In this document: piece by piece, positions 1-9,285 of the stretch | Numbering within the stretch: the stretch's first letter is position 1 | Layout of the letters: each line of letters opens with the position of its first letter | Program-made: the position numbers and the translations under genes | The notes under the pieces: model-generated | Databases searched by the model: none | The model's input: the letters and a program-made list of their open reading frames with translations, nothing else | Told to the model about the DNA's origin: nothing | Assembly: GCA_965199895.1 (NCBI GenBank) | Contig: CBDATJ010000010.1 | Coordinates: 266,534 to 330,533 of the forward strand | DNA: 64,000 nucleotides | Direction: 5' to 3' | Source: Bin55 sp965199895 | GTDB lineage: Bacteria > Pseudomonadota > Gammaproteobacteria > Pseudomonadales > Azotimanducaceae

Positions 1-186
1 GGGAAAGGAGGAGTCATTGGGTTGTCTAAAACCAAGTGTTTTTCTGGCACACTCATCACCTCCGAACGGTCCGGTAAGTAATTGATTGGTCGCTGTGTTT
101 TGCGTTTCATCATAGTTGTGGCTCTTTCTGAACTATTGGTCTGCGTTATGATATCGCGTCTCATCTATCGCCATCATCTTAGCTCT

Positions 187-1761
187 ATGTATCTGATCCG
201 ACTACTTCTAGTCTCAGCACTGTTTGTTCTGGTTGGTTGCACTGCTGTGACTCAACCATCTGCGTCAAATACCAGCGCTTCCTCGACCGCTAAAGCTGAA
301 GACAACAGCAGATTTTCAGCTCTAGCCTATGAACTAGAAGGGGAGAGGTTTAGTGGAGACGAACTTTTGGAACTTGCAGAATTTGAATCTCAGGTCATCG
401 TGTTGAAAGAGACCCCACTCAGGTTAGGTCCGATTGGCAGCGCTATTCTTGATCGATTTGAGTTAAGTTTACCTGGACAAGTCGCACTAGCAGACTTCTA
501 CACCCATCTCAAAGAAGAATCTGCATCAGAACACCACGATGCTATCGAAGAGATTCAACGCTCCATGTCTCAAGGTCGAGATGGATCTTATGAGAATCCT
601 TATCGAGCGTTCACAAAACCACAAGCTGAACTATTTGTTGAACGAGAAGGGTATCGAGTCATAGGCTCAGCTTACACCTCTGGTGAGGGGAAACCGTTGA
701 TGCTGCGGGTGACTAGAGTCAAAGAGAATCAACGCTCTGACGAAGTGATTTTTGACTTATCTAGCTGTTATTCAGCCTATTCGGAAAAACTCAATATTCC
801 ACCAGAAACTCCAGAGGATATTCGTCGATTTCGAGTCATCAGTCTGCTCGCTAATGAGGGTGACTCAGCCGCCCAGGTAACTCTGGGATTTATGTTTTCG
901 GAGAGTGAACGTTATCGTGAAGCGAGTATGTGGCTCAATCGTGCAATCGACAACGATAACGGCCTGGCACATTACGTACTTGCTGATTCGACTGAAAAAG
1001 CCGCAGTCCGTATGAGCAGACCCGGTTTCGTAGATCAAGATGTTCGTGATCGCGCAATTCTGCTTGAACTCTCCAGGGAACACTATGAAATAGCTGCTGA
1101 ATACGAGATTTTCGACTCCCTTCTACCACTAGGTCTCTTGCTCCTTCGAGAACCGTTTGAACCTCGGAGTGAAATCGTTCCTCAAGCTGTTAGCGTACTC
1201 GAACGTGCTGGAGATTTGGGGGATTGGGATGCATCGGTCGTGCACTATCAATTACTGGCAAGCGGTGTCGCTAATTTAGAACTAAATCAACGAGCTGTGG
1301 ACTTGCTTATAGAAGCTGCTGAGTCAGATCATGCCATGGCAATGTACGAGCTTGGTAATTGCTATGCGCGAGGGTGTTTAGCTCGCCCAAACTATGGCAA
1401 GGCAAAGCAGTGGTACCGAAAAGCCATTCAGATTCATCCTGACAACCCTCAGATCGTCAATAGCATTGCTTGGATACTTACTGTATCCGACAAGCGTAGG
1501 TTGTGGAACCCCAGGTACGCCCTAAAGATGATGACTGAAATGATGGAGACTGATCAAGTGGCTCGCCAGAATCCAGCGTATATTGATACTTGGGCTGCAG
1601 CACATGCTGCAATTGGTGATTTTGAACGGGCTGTGGAACTCCAGATTGAAGCGGTAGAACAAGCCAAACTGCGTGGATACGAGATGCAATACCTCAATGA
1701 CATGCAAGGACATCTGGATAGCTTCAAATCAGGTAAGATTCTGTGCGAAACGTTACCGTGA
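187..1761 (+). CDS. Sel1/TPR-repeat lipoprotein
   Basis: Predicted outer-membrane-type lipoprotein with helical repeats; its partner is unknown. I chose the ATG at 187 because it gives a compact signal peptide (MYLIRLLLVSALFVL) ending in lipobox LVGC, with the lipidated Cys at residue 18. The frame is open upstream to a TTG at 82, but that would place the signal peptide internally. The middle and C-terminal parts contain Sel1/TPR-like segments such as GDSAAQVTLGFMF, HAMAMYELGNCYARG and YGKAKQWYRKAIQIHPDN, typical of protein-protein scaffolds. The N-terminal 200 residues match no family I recognise. The gene ends 19 nt before mnmH on the same strand. The lipoprotein call is firm; the function is not known. 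Confidence 0.75.
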   Translation: MYLIRLLLVSALFVLVGCTAVTQPSASNTSASSTAKAEDNSRFSALAYELEGERFSGDELLELAEFESQVIVLKETPLRLGPIGSAILDRFELSLPGQVALADFYTHLKEESASEHHDAIEEIQRSMSQGRDGSYENPYRAFTKPQAELFVEREGYRVIGSAYTSGEGKPLMLRVTRVKENQRSDEVIFDLSSCYSAYSEKLNIPPETPEDIRRFRVISLLANEGDSAAQVTLGFMFSESERYREASMWLNRAIDNDNGLAHYVLADSTEKAAVRMSRPGFVDQDVRDRAILLELSREHYEIAAEYEIFDSLLPLGLLLLREPFEPRSEIVPQAVSVLERAGDLGDWDASVVHYQLLASGVANLELNQRAVDLLIEAAESDHAMAMYELGNCYARGCLARPNYGKAKQWYRKAIQIHPDNPQIVNSIAWILTVSDKRRLWNPRYALKMMTEMMETDQVARQNPAYIDTWAAAHAAIGDFERAVELQIEAVEQAKLRGYEMQYLNDMQGHLDSFKSGKILCETLP

Positions 1762-1780
1762 TTTATGGGACAGTGATTCG

Positions 1781-2818
1781 GTGTGTGCTGTTACGGATGA
1801 ATATCGCCGCGTCTATCTAGACTCCACTCCTATCATTGATGTTCGCGCTCCCCAGGAGTTCGCTCGGGGATCGATGGTGAACTCGATCAATTTACCGATT
1901 TTGTTCGATGACGAACGTGCTGACGTTGGACGCACTTTCAAAGAACAAGGTCGTGAAGCTGCGATTCGGTTAGGCTACAAACTTGTGCAATCAGCTGTTC
2001 GCAAAGAGCGCATTGAAGGTTGGTTGAAGTTCTTGGAAGATCACCCAAATGCGTTGATAACGTGCTGGCGGGGAGGATTACGTTCACAGATTGCTCAGGC
2101 TTGGCTTGCAGAACACGGAAAAGAAGTTGTACGCATAGCAGGTGGAACCAAAGCTCTCCGAAATTACACTTTATCAGTACTCAATCAAGCTAAAGAACAT
2201 TCTTATGTATTGATCGGCGGGAAAACAGGTGTCGGAAAAACTGAATTTATCAATCAATATCAGGAATCGATTGACTTAGAAGGGCTTGCAAACCATCGTG
2301 GTTCCGCTTTTGGTTCAATGAACTCACCTCAACCTCCTCCGATTCAGTTTGAAGCGGGTTTGGTTCGAGAACTATTGCAGCGTGAGTCGAATACAGTCTT
2401 GATGGTCGAAGACGAAGGAAAAATGATCGGAAAACTCGGTATCCCCGAGCCAGTATTTGATGCCATGAAATCTTCTCCAGTGGTCGTGCTCAAAGCAACC
2501 GAACAAGAGAGAGTACTCATCACCTACAACTCCTATGTGCGGGACACTGATCCTCAATTGCTATTGGAGAGTTTAGGAAAAATTCAGAAACGAATGGGGT
2601 CAAAACGATACAGCAATATCAAGAAATTGATGATGCAAGCTATTGAGTCACGTTTATTTGTGGATCATGCTCAATGGATTAGGGCGGTGTTGCAGCACTA
2701 CTACGATCCCATGTACAAGTACCAGCTAACCAATAAGGGTGCGCGAGTGGTCTTTCAAGGAAACAAAGCAGAAGTGAAGCACTTTCTGACCACCGAGTAT
2801 CGTCTCAAGAAAAATTAG
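1781..2818 (+). CDS. mnmH: tRNA 2-selenouridine synthase MnmH (SelU)
   Basis: Replaces sulfur with selenium at the wobble 2-thiouridine of Lys, Glu and Gln tRNAs, going through a geranylated intermediate and using selenophosphate. An N-terminal rhodanese domain contains the catalytic-loop Cys at residue 95 in ITCWRGGLRSQ. A P-loop GGKTGVGKT follows at residues 146-154. The GTG at 1781 is chosen because the following TDEYRRVYLDSTPIIDVRAP aligns with the family N-terminus, and a GGGA sequence lies 10 nt upstream. The resulting 345 aa is close to the E. coli length. No selD is in the window, so the selenium donor must be encoded elsewhere if the enzyme makes selenouridine. Confidence 0.93.
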   Translation: MCAVTDEYRRVYLDSTPIIDVRAPQEFARGSMVNSINLPILFDDERADVGRTFKEQGREAAIRLGYKLVQSAVRKERIEGWLKFLEDHPNALITCWRGGLRSQIAQAWLAEHGKEVVRIAGGTKALRNYTLSVLNQAKEHSYVLIGGKTGVGKTEFINQYQESIDLEGLANHRGSAFGSMNSPQPPPIQFEAGLVRELLQRESNTVLMVEDEGKMIGKLGIPEPVFDAMKSSPVVVLKATEQERVLITYNSYVRDTDPQLLLESLGKIQKRMGSKRYSNIKKLMMQAIESRLFVDHAQWIRAVLQHYYDPMYKYQLTNKGARVVFQGNKAEVKHFLTTEYRLKKN

Positions 2819-2961
2819 TTGAACTTCCGGGATTTTTCTAGAATCCTCACCAATTCCCTCCACCTAGATTGTTTGGTTCCAGATTCACTACCTTCATGGA
2901 ATAATATTAGCTCACAACGCCTGTTCATCATGTTCACCAAAGTATCACACCAACCTCGAAA

Positions 2962-3462
2962 TTGAAATCATCAGACAAAGCTAGCACAGCAAAAGCGGTC
3001 AAATTTCGGTCCGCTGTTGGATTGATTGTTGCCAACTCAAAGGATCAAGTACTGGTAGCGAGGCGAAATGACCTGGTAGATCAATGGCAATTCCCTCAAG
3101 GTGGAATCAGCCGTCATGAGTCTCCACTTGAAGCTGGTTTGAGAGAATTAGAGGAAGAAACCGGGATTCTGCCTTCTGCAGTAGAGGTGCTGGGGATGAC
3201 AGAATTTGCTCGTCAATACGATTACCCTCAATGGGCTGATAATGCTAAGTTCCTTAATGCGGGTCAAGAATTAACCTTCATTTTGTTGCGATTTATTGGT
3301 TCGTCAGATAGCATTGATGTCCATTGTGTACCACATCCGGAGTTTGATGCTTGGAAGTGGATTGAGTATTGGGAACCTGTAAATTTGATAGTGGACTTCA
3401 AGAAGCACGTATATCGAGAAGCTTTGAGCGAGCTCGAACCACTTTTGAAACCCAAAGGATAG
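2962..3462 (+). CDS. rppH: RNA pyrophosphohydrolase RppH (Nudix)
   Basis: Removes pyrophosphate from the 5' end of primary transcripts, which triggers RNase E-dependent mRNA decay in the cytoplasm. The Nudix box, GGISRHESPLEAGLRELEEE followed by TGI, spans residues 47-69 and carries the REL..EE metal-binding core. WQFPQGG just before it is characteristic of RppH. No ATG is available near the N-terminus; the TTG at 2962 is the best start, with no strong Shine-Dalgarno. Length (166 aa) is normal. It lies 4 nt upstream of ptsP, the usual rppH-ptsP pairing of gammaproteobacteria. Confidence 0.93.
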   Translation: MKSSDKASTAKAVKFRSAVGLIVANSKDQVLVARRNDLVDQWQFPQGGISRHESPLEAGLRELEEETGILPSAVEVLGMTEFARQYDYPQWADNAKFLNAGQELTFILLRFIGSSDSIDVHCVPHPEFDAWKWIEYWEPVNLIVDFKKHVYREALSELEPLLKPKG

Positions 3463-3466
3463 TGAA

Positions 3467-5749
3467 TTGCTAGACGCGATGAGTCGGCTAGCACGAGATG
3501 TTCTAGTCGAACCAAATTTTGAGAAAGCGGCAGCAATGGCTGTGGCTCGAGTGAGCATGTATCTAGATGTTGATGTATGTGCTTTATACCTACGTGATTC
3601 CAATCAAATGAACCTCCGTTTGATTGCTTATGAAGGACCTAATCCCACGCAGGTAGTCAACCAAGAACTTCCTCTAGACAGAGGTTTACCTGGGCTAGTA
3701 GCAACACGAGCCGAACCAATCAGAACGGACAATGCACCCGAACATCCTGCACTTGAACTGGTACCCAATATCGACCACGCACCGTTTCAGTCGTTTATGG
3801 GTGCTCCCATTGTCTATGACCGAGAATCGATTGGTGTCCTCGTCGTTAGACGAGAATACGATGGGTTTAATGATGAGGAAGAAGGGGTACTGCTCTCTGT
3901 CGCCACCAAGCTATCGCCCCGAATCGCAAAAGGCATTGCTCTAGGAGAATCCAGTTCACGTTCAACTCACAAAGGCCGTTCAAAAGAAAAAAAATTCCGT
4001 GGAGTACCTGGTTCAGTTGGTTGCACTATTGGGACTGGCTATCTCATACAGCCGGAAGCAAGATTACATGAAGTCCCCGTACGCAATGTAGAAGGCATTG
4101 CTGCTGAGATCGAAAAATTTGAGAATGCTCTACACAAGCTACGCCAGCATCATCTTAAGTTGTATGAATCGTTGCAAGACTTGGAGCCCATTGATAGGGA
4201 AATCTTCAATGCTCATCTGCACATTCTTGATGATCCTGCCATGATTGAAGAGATTGCTGAAGCGATCAAGGCAGAACAACAGTGGGCACCGAGTGCAATC
4301 AAACAGGTGTTTCTCAAGCACATAGACAAGATTCAAGATGTCAATGATGAATATTTGTCAGAGCGAGCAGACATGCTCCGAGACTTGGGACAACAGTTGT
4401 TAGCGAAACTCCAAGATATTCAAACTAAGGGACGACACGCTCCTCCAAACAATACGATTTTGGTTGCAGAAGAAGTATCAGCATCGATGATTGCAGAAAT
4501 CCCAAGCACCAAACTCAAAGGTGTCATATCCAAGAGTGGATCAGCCAACGCCCATACTGCTATATTGGCACGAGCTTTAGGTATACCTGCTGTGATGGGG
4601 GCGTGGGATGTTCCCCTTTACGAATCTGACGATGTCCCCATTGCATTGGACGGCACGTTCGGCAACGTCGTTCTTAACCCTAGTAAGAAAACTAAGAGGG
4701 TGTTTCGTGATGTGATCGAACAGGGCAAAACGTTTGCTAAAGAACTAGCCGAATTACGTGAATTACCTGCGACCACAAAAGATGGTCACAGAGTGCCGTT
4801 GTGGGCGAACATCGGTCTTGCTCACGAGGTTGAACTGTCATTGAACTATGGTGCCGAGGGTATAGGACTCTTCCGCACTGAAATTCCCTTTGCTAGTAGC
4901 TCACACTTTCCGACCGAATCTCAGCAAAAAGAAATATATCGCCACCACATGAAAGCGTTTGGCTCAAGACCAGTGACGATGCGCATGTTGGACATCGGTG
5001 GAGACAAACAGCTCCCCTACTTCACAATTGATGAGGATAACCCGTACTTGGGCTGGAGAGGGGTGAGAGTCATCCTTGATCATCCAGAGATTTTTCTGGT
5101 TCAAGCTCGTGCGATGTTGAAAGCAAATGCTGGTTTACCTTGTCATTTGCGGATCATGCTGCCGATGGTCACCAACTTGGAAGAAATCAATTTTGCAAGA
5201 AACTTGATTGATCGCGCGGTTCAGGAAGTTGAAGATGAGGGAGTATCAGTTCGTCGTCCGGAGATCGGTGCGTTGATTGAAGTTCCTGCTCTCATCTTTC
5301 AATCCAGACTATTCGCACGCGCCGTTGACTTCATCGCAGTAGGAACCAATGACCTCACTCAGTACATGTTGGCGGTTTCAAGAACCAACCCCCGAGTCGC
5401 CAAACTCTATCAAGAATTCCATCCTTCAGTTCTGCGTGCTCTGCGCATTTTGGTCAAAGATACTCACGCAGAAGGTAAACCCATCGGTATTTGTGGTGAG
5501 GTTGCGGGAACTGTAGAAGGTGCTATCTTGTTGATCGGAATGGGTTTTGATGTTTTGTCAATGAATGCAACCAACATACCGGTGGTAAAGTGGACACTGC
5601 GCAGACTCACCCGGGTTGGTTGTCGTCGGATTTTGAGTAAGGTTCTCCAGATGGAAGATGCCAATTCCATTCTCAAATATGTTCATTCAGAGATGTCAAC
5701 CGCTGGGCTGAATAAGGTTTTACCCACACACGAGTCCTACCTCAACTAG
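3467..5749 (+). CDS. ptsP: Nitrogen PTS enzyme I (PtsP)
   Basis: PEP-protein phosphotransferase of the nitrogen-related PTS; it passes phosphate from PEP to NPr (PtsO) and on to EIIA-Ntr (PtsN), a regulatory chain. An N-terminal GAF domain (about residues 1-150) precedes a complete enzyme I module. The phosphorylated His is residue 363 in NAHTAILARALGIPAVMG. The PEP-binding region contains GIGLFRTE, RMLDIGGDKQLPY and FIAVGTNDLTQYMLAVSR. The start is a TTG with AAGGA 7 nt upstream; the next ATG at 3479 would trim the conserved N-terminus. Its stop codon overlaps that of the convergent TANGO2-family gene (CTAG at 5746-5749). Confidence 0.95.
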   Translation: MLDAMSRLARDVLVEPNFEKAAAMAVARVSMYLDVDVCALYLRDSNQMNLRLIAYEGPNPTQVVNQELPLDRGLPGLVATRAEPIRTDNAPEHPALELVPNIDHAPFQSFMGAPIVYDRESIGVLVVRREYDGFNDEEEGVLLSVATKLSPRIAKGIALGESSSRSTHKGRSKEKKFRGVPGSVGCTIGTGYLIQPEARLHEVPVRNVEGIAAEIEKFENALHKLRQHHLKLYESLQDLEPIDREIFNAHLHILDDPAMIEEIAEAIKAEQQWAPSAIKQVFLKHIDKIQDVNDEYLSERADMLRDLGQQLLAKLQDIQTKGRHAPPNNTILVAEEVSASMIAEIPSTKLKGVISKSGSANAHTAILARALGIPAVMGAWDVPLYESDDVPIALDGTFGNVVLNPSKKTKRVFRDVIEQGKTFAKELAELRELPATTKDGHRVPLWANIGLAHEVELSLNYGAEGIGLFRTEIPFASSSHFPTESQQKEIYRHHMKAFGSRPVTMRMLDIGGDKQLPYFTIDEDNPYLGWRGVRVILDHPEIFLVQARAMLKANAGLPCHLRIMLPMVTNLEEINFARNLIDRAVQEVEDEGVSVRRPEIGALIEVPALIFQSRLFARAVDFIAVGTNDLTQYMLAVSRTNPRVAKLYQEFHPSVLRALRILVKDTHAEGKPIGICGEVAGTVEGAILLIGMGFDVLSMNATNIPVVKWTLRRLTRVGCRRILSKVLQMEDANSILKYVHSEMSTAGLNKVLPTHESYLN

Positions 5750-6480
5750 CTTTTCTGGATTGAAATCCTCTCATTGACGCATCCTAGGGGTGCGCCGAGT
5801 GGTCCAAATTGCTGTTCGACTACTTCGATGTAATCTGAACTGATAACCATTGCTGTGCTAGCTCGTGTTCCATACACGTCATCCATGATGAATAGTGAAT
5901 CGTCCAACTCATACTCTTCCAACGACTGCCTAGTTCCATATTTCGGAGGCTTAATCAGATCTATCAGCGAGTTAGTACTATGAGGTTGTTTGAGTTCGGA
6001 GAAACACTTAACCGCGTTCTCAATCCTGGGCGAGTGTTCGTGTAGTACAGAGTTCGAAATGGCGTGAACTCCGGGTTCCAGCACTACCGACTTGGAGTCA
6101 TAGTTAGACCAAAGAACAAGTTCGTTGCCGTCGTAAACGACGAGATTACATCCTCCGTACAAACCACCCTCTAGTTGTGAACAGTAGTTTGCTGCACTCA
6201 TGTCTGATACCAAAAATTCTTTAACCAGAACTCCACGAGAAAGTATCCTCTCATCACTGAATACTCTAAGAGGTAGATTGGTAAGGGAAGCAAAGCGACC
6301 AGTCTTCGTTACGCCCTGCCATGTACCCTTACCTACTAAATCTCTACCCGCATAAAGATAGTCATAATCGTACCAAAAGTGTGCGGCTGCAGTTGGACGT
6401 TCAAAGTGTTCGTCTCGATTTGAAGCAACAATCAAGGGATAGTCCTTGCTTGTCTGATATCCGATTAAGACGATACACAT
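5746..6480 (-). CDS. TANGO2/NRDE family protein
   Basis: Member of the NRDE (TANGO2) family, whose bacterial role is poorly defined; eukaryotic members are linked to heme trafficking and lipid metabolism. The start MCIVLIGYQ places a Cys at residue 2, as in Ntn-hydrolase-like members, and ASNRDEHFERPT is the family's signature NRDE motif. AGRDLVGKGTWQGVTKTGRF and SLTNLP are further family motifs. Length (244 aa) is typical. It stands alone on the minus strand, with its 3' end overlapping ptsP by 4 nt and a 645 nt gene-free stretch upstream. The family call is secure; the function is not. Confidence 0.85.
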   Translation of the reverse strand: MCIVLIGYQTSKDYPLIVASNRDEHFERPTAAAHFWYDYDYLYAGRDLVGKGTWQGVTKTGRFASLTNLPLRVFSDERILSRGVLVKEFLVSDMSAANYCSQLEGGLYGGCNLVVYDGNELVLWSNYDSKSVVLEPGVHAISNSVLHEHSPRIENAVKCFSELKQPHSTNSLIDLIKPPKYGTRQSLEEYELDDSLFIMDDVYGTRASTAMVISSDYIEVVEQQFGPLGAPLGCVNERISIQKS

Positions 6481-7125
6481 AGGGTTTGTAGAAGGTTCGC
6501 TTGAATGAAATTTTTTGATTGCACGGTAGCGACAAGTCGTATCAAAACTAAAGGATGACGGCGTATTAGGTGGTTGAGCTTGCAGCCACTAAGCTACGTC
6601 ACATGAGAATCAAACCTCTGCAGAGGACATGAATATTGGGTCACAGGATAGCAGAGACTGAATATCCACCTGCTACTGTCTGGAAAATCGCAATGCGGAT
6701 GCTGCAGAAACATCACGACAGTGTATGCCCTATCGCAGAGCTGCTCATCTAGGGTGAATGCAAAGTCAATGAACTATACACTGACGGTTGACTTCAGCGA
6801 GTATTGTGATTTCTTGATCTGTTTGTTCTGAAGATGATGAAGAAAAGTAACTCCTAATTCACATTCGTGCAGCACCGGTACATTCGATAAATTCTTGAAC
6901 TGAAAGTACGCTTCATCTCTAACCATGTTTTTTGCTACGAGATTCTTGCCTCTCCCAACTAAGAGATTGAATGAATATTACTCCTAGGTTCTTGGGATTG
7001 AGTTAATGTAGTGATCAGAGAGTGATAAACACCCCGTTGTTAAAATTTAGTTCATTCTAAAACTGGTACATGCGCTTTAGTGGTCGAGACCGTACCACTG
7101 CTTCTATCCTAGTACCAAAGAAGCT
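6481..7125. other. Gene-free stretch with degraded reading frames
   Basis: No intact gene seen. On the plus strand, 6633-6788 reads through one stop as fragments such as EYPPATVWKIAMRMLQKHHD and GECKVNELYTDG. These faintly resemble the helix-turn-helix and first catalytic Asp region of IS1595/ISXO2-type transposases; the resemblance is weak. On the minus strand a frame is open from about 6973 to 6594 except for one TAG at 6776-6774, and includes a 50-codon ATG ORF (6926-6774). A short inverted repeat, GTGGT...ACCAC, lies at about 7079-7097 just before lgt. The stretch probably holds decayed genes plus the lgt promoter region. Confidence 0.35.
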
Positions 7126-7959
7126 ATGAATTACCCGATCATTGATCCCGTCATATTCAACATCGGACCCGTTGCATTTCGATGGTACGGACTCGGCTAT
7201 GTCGTTGCTTTCATTGTCTGTTTTTTACTCGGGAATCGAAGAGTTCGCACTTCCGAGGTCATCACCCAAAATCAATGGTTTGACATTCTGTTTTACTGCA
7301 TGGTCGGAACTATTGTTGGTGGTCGTCTGGGCTATGTGATTTTCTATGGATGGTCCACGTTTTTGGAAGACCCGCTCTGGGCGCTGCGTCCTTGGGAGGG
7401 AGGTATGGCCTTTCATGGTGGGGTGATCGGTGTCGCGCTTGCGATTCTGTTGTGGTGTATGAAAAACAAAATTCAATTCTTTGAAATAACTGACTTTATC
7501 ACTCCTCTCGTTCCCATAGGTATCGGAATCGGGCGTTTGGGTAACTTTGCAAACACAGAACTGCCTGGTCGCGTCACCGATAGCTTCTTGGGTGTGCACT
7601 TTCCTTGTTCATCAGTTCTGGAACTTAATCCCACGTGTATATCCGATTACGAGGAAGTTACCCGACACGTTTCTAGTTTGTATCAAGCTGTGACGGTTGG
7701 TGTGATCATTTTCACACTGATGTGGATTTACTCATCAAACCGTCGACTCCTCGGTCGAGTGACTGGGCTGTTCGTATTGCTGATGGGGTTAGGTAGATTT
7801 ATCACTGAGTTCTTTAGAGAACCCGACCCACAGCTGGGGTTCATTATCGGAAATTGGATGACCATGGGACAACTGTTATCTCTTCCCATGGTTGTTCTTG
7901 GGTTAGTACTACTCATTCCAAGCATGAATCGATACTTTCAATGCAGAGCAGTGCATTGA
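7126..7959 (+). CDS. lgt: Prolipoprotein diacylglyceryl transferase Lgt
   Basis: Inner-membrane enzyme that transfers diacylglycerol from phosphatidylglycerol to the lipobox Cys of prolipoproteins, the first step in lipoprotein maturation. It would serve lipoproteins encoded in this window, such as BamC, the Sel1 protein and the S8 protease. Seven hydrophobic segments are visible. WEGGMAFHGG holds the conserved His at residue 97, and GRLGNFANTELPGR holds the essential Arg at residue 137. DPVIFNIGPVAFRWYGLGY is the family N-terminus. The ATG at 7126 follows an AAGAAG sequence. It overlaps thyA by 19 nt, in the common lgt-thyA-folA order. Confidence 0.96.
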   Translation: MNYPIIDPVIFNIGPVAFRWYGLGYVVAFIVCFLLGNRRVRTSEVITQNQWFDILFYCMVGTIVGGRLGYVIFYGWSTFLEDPLWALRPWEGGMAFHGGVIGVALAILLWCMKNKIQFFEITDFITPLVPIGIGIGRLGNFANTELPGRVTDSFLGVHFPCSSVLELNPTCISDYEEVTRHVSSLYQAVTVGVIIFTLMWIYSSNRRLLGRVTGLFVLLMGLGRFITEFFREPDPQLGFIIGNWMTMGQLLSLPMVVLGLVLLIPSMNRYFQCRAVH

Positions 7960-8750
7960 AACAATATTTGGATCTCGTTAACCGAATTTTGGACGAAGGA
8001 GAAGAAAAATGTGATCGAACGGGTACAGGCACACTCTCGGTATTCGGTCACCAGTTTCGCGTGAACCTGGAAGAGGGATTCCCTCTTTTGACTACCAAAA
8101 AGGTGTTCATCAAGGGAATCATCCACGAACTTTTATGGTTTTTGGCAGGTTCATCCAATATCAAAGACTTGCAGAAACACAACGTACACATTTGGGACGA
8201 ATGGGCGGATGAAGAAGGCAATCTAGGTCCCGTTTATGGCTACCAATGGCGATTCTGGCCAAGTCCCGATGGTCAATTCATCGATCAGATTTCTCAAGTT
8301 ATCGAATCCATGAAATCTGATCCATCCTCTCGCCGACATATCGTGTCCGCTTGGAACGTAGCTGATATACCGAAGATGGCTCTTCCCCCGTGCCACATGT
8401 TCTTTCAATTCTATGTTGCTAACGGTAGATTGTCTTGCCAACTATACCAAAGAAGTGCTGATGTTTTTCTGGGAGTGCCCTTCAATATTGCTAGCTATGC
8501 GTTGTTGACAGAGATGGTCGCACAGGTTACCAATCTAAAGCCGGGGGAATTCATCCACACATTCGGAGACGTTCACCTCTACCTTAATCACATGGAACAA
8601 GCTCGCGAGCAAATTAAGCGTGAACCTCTCCCGTTACCCACCTTGAAGCTCAACAAAGAGGTATCCGATATCTTTGCATTCACATACGATGATATTAAAG
8701 TCAACAATTACGTGAGTCATCCGCCTATCAAGGGAAGCATAGCAGTCTAA
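7941..8750 (+). CDS. thyA: Thymidylate synthase ThyA
   Basis: Converts dUMP to dTMP using methylene-tetrahydrofolate, releasing dihydrofolate that FolA, encoded next, recycles. The catalytic Cys is residue 151 in ALPPCHMFFQFYV. Other hallmarks are DRTGTGTLSVFGHQ, YQRSADVFLGVPFNIASY and GDVHLYLNH. The ATG at 7941 lies inside the lgt 3' end; a TTG at 7956 (followed by KQYL) would match the E. coli start exactly and is an alternative. 269 aa from the ATG. Translation is probably coupled to lgt. Confidence 0.96.
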   Translation: MQSSALKQYLDLVNRILDEGEEKCDRTGTGTLSVFGHQFRVNLEEGFPLLTTKKVFIKGIIHELLWFLAGSSNIKDLQKHNVHIWDEWADEEGNLGPVYGYQWRFWPSPDGQFIDQISQVIESMKSDPSSRRHIVSAWNVADIPKMALPPCHMFFQFYVANGRLSCQLYQRSADVFLGVPFNIASYALLTEMVAQVTNLKPGEFIHTFGDVHLYLNHMEQAREQIKREPLPLPTLKLNKEVSDIFAFTYDDIKVNNYVSHPPIKGSIAV

Positions 8751-8766
8751 CCTACCTTACCTTAAG

Positions 8767-9285
8767 ATGTACATTTCTCTCATTTGGGCGATGACTCGTA
8801 ATCGCGTCATCGGTAAAGACAATGCCCTACCCTGGAATTTACCCGACGAAATGAAATTCTTCATGGAGACGACTTGGGGAAAACCGGTGATTATGGGAAG
8901 ACGAACCTACGAAACCCTCCCTTCACTACTCCCTAATCGAGCTAACATCGTGGTAACCACACAAAATCTCGACATTCCAAGGGGAGCGGTAGTTCACTCA
9001 CTCAATGAAGGACTCTCAGTTGCAGAAAAAATTTGTGAGAAACAGGGTCTAGATGAGTGCTTCGTGATAGGCGGCGCAGGGATCTATGCTGAAGTTTTGG
9101 AAAGTGGTCGCGCAGATAGACTCTACGTTACTACGATCGATGCAGAACTATCCGGAGATACCTACTTTCCCCTATACGATACCCAGCCGTGGGCACTGGT
9201 TCGAGAAATTGACCATCCTCAAGACGATCAGCACCAATATGCCTACAAGATCCAGATATTCGACCGAAACGTCGGGGATTACTAG
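8767..9285 (+). CDS. folA: Dihydrofolate reductase FolA
   Basis: Reduces dihydrofolate to tetrahydrofolate with NADPH. The N-terminus ISLIWAMTRNRVIGKDNALPW carries the Met20-loop/substrate region; the acidic substrate-binding residue is in LPDEMKFF. GKPVIMGRRTYETLP is the cofactor-binding motif, and FVIGGAGIYAE matches the conserved GG-containing strand. 172 aa. It lies 16 nt after thyA in the same operon. Its stop overlaps that of the convergent dapD (CTAG at 9282-9285). Confidence 0.96.
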   Translation: MYISLIWAMTRNRVIGKDNALPWNLPDEMKFFMETTWGKPVIMGRRTYETLPSLLPNRANIVVTTQNLDIPRGAVVHSLNEGLSVAEKICEKQGLDECFVIGGAGIYAEVLESGRADRLYVTTIDAELSGDTYFPLYDTQPWALVREIDHPQDDQHQYAYKIQIFDRNVGDY

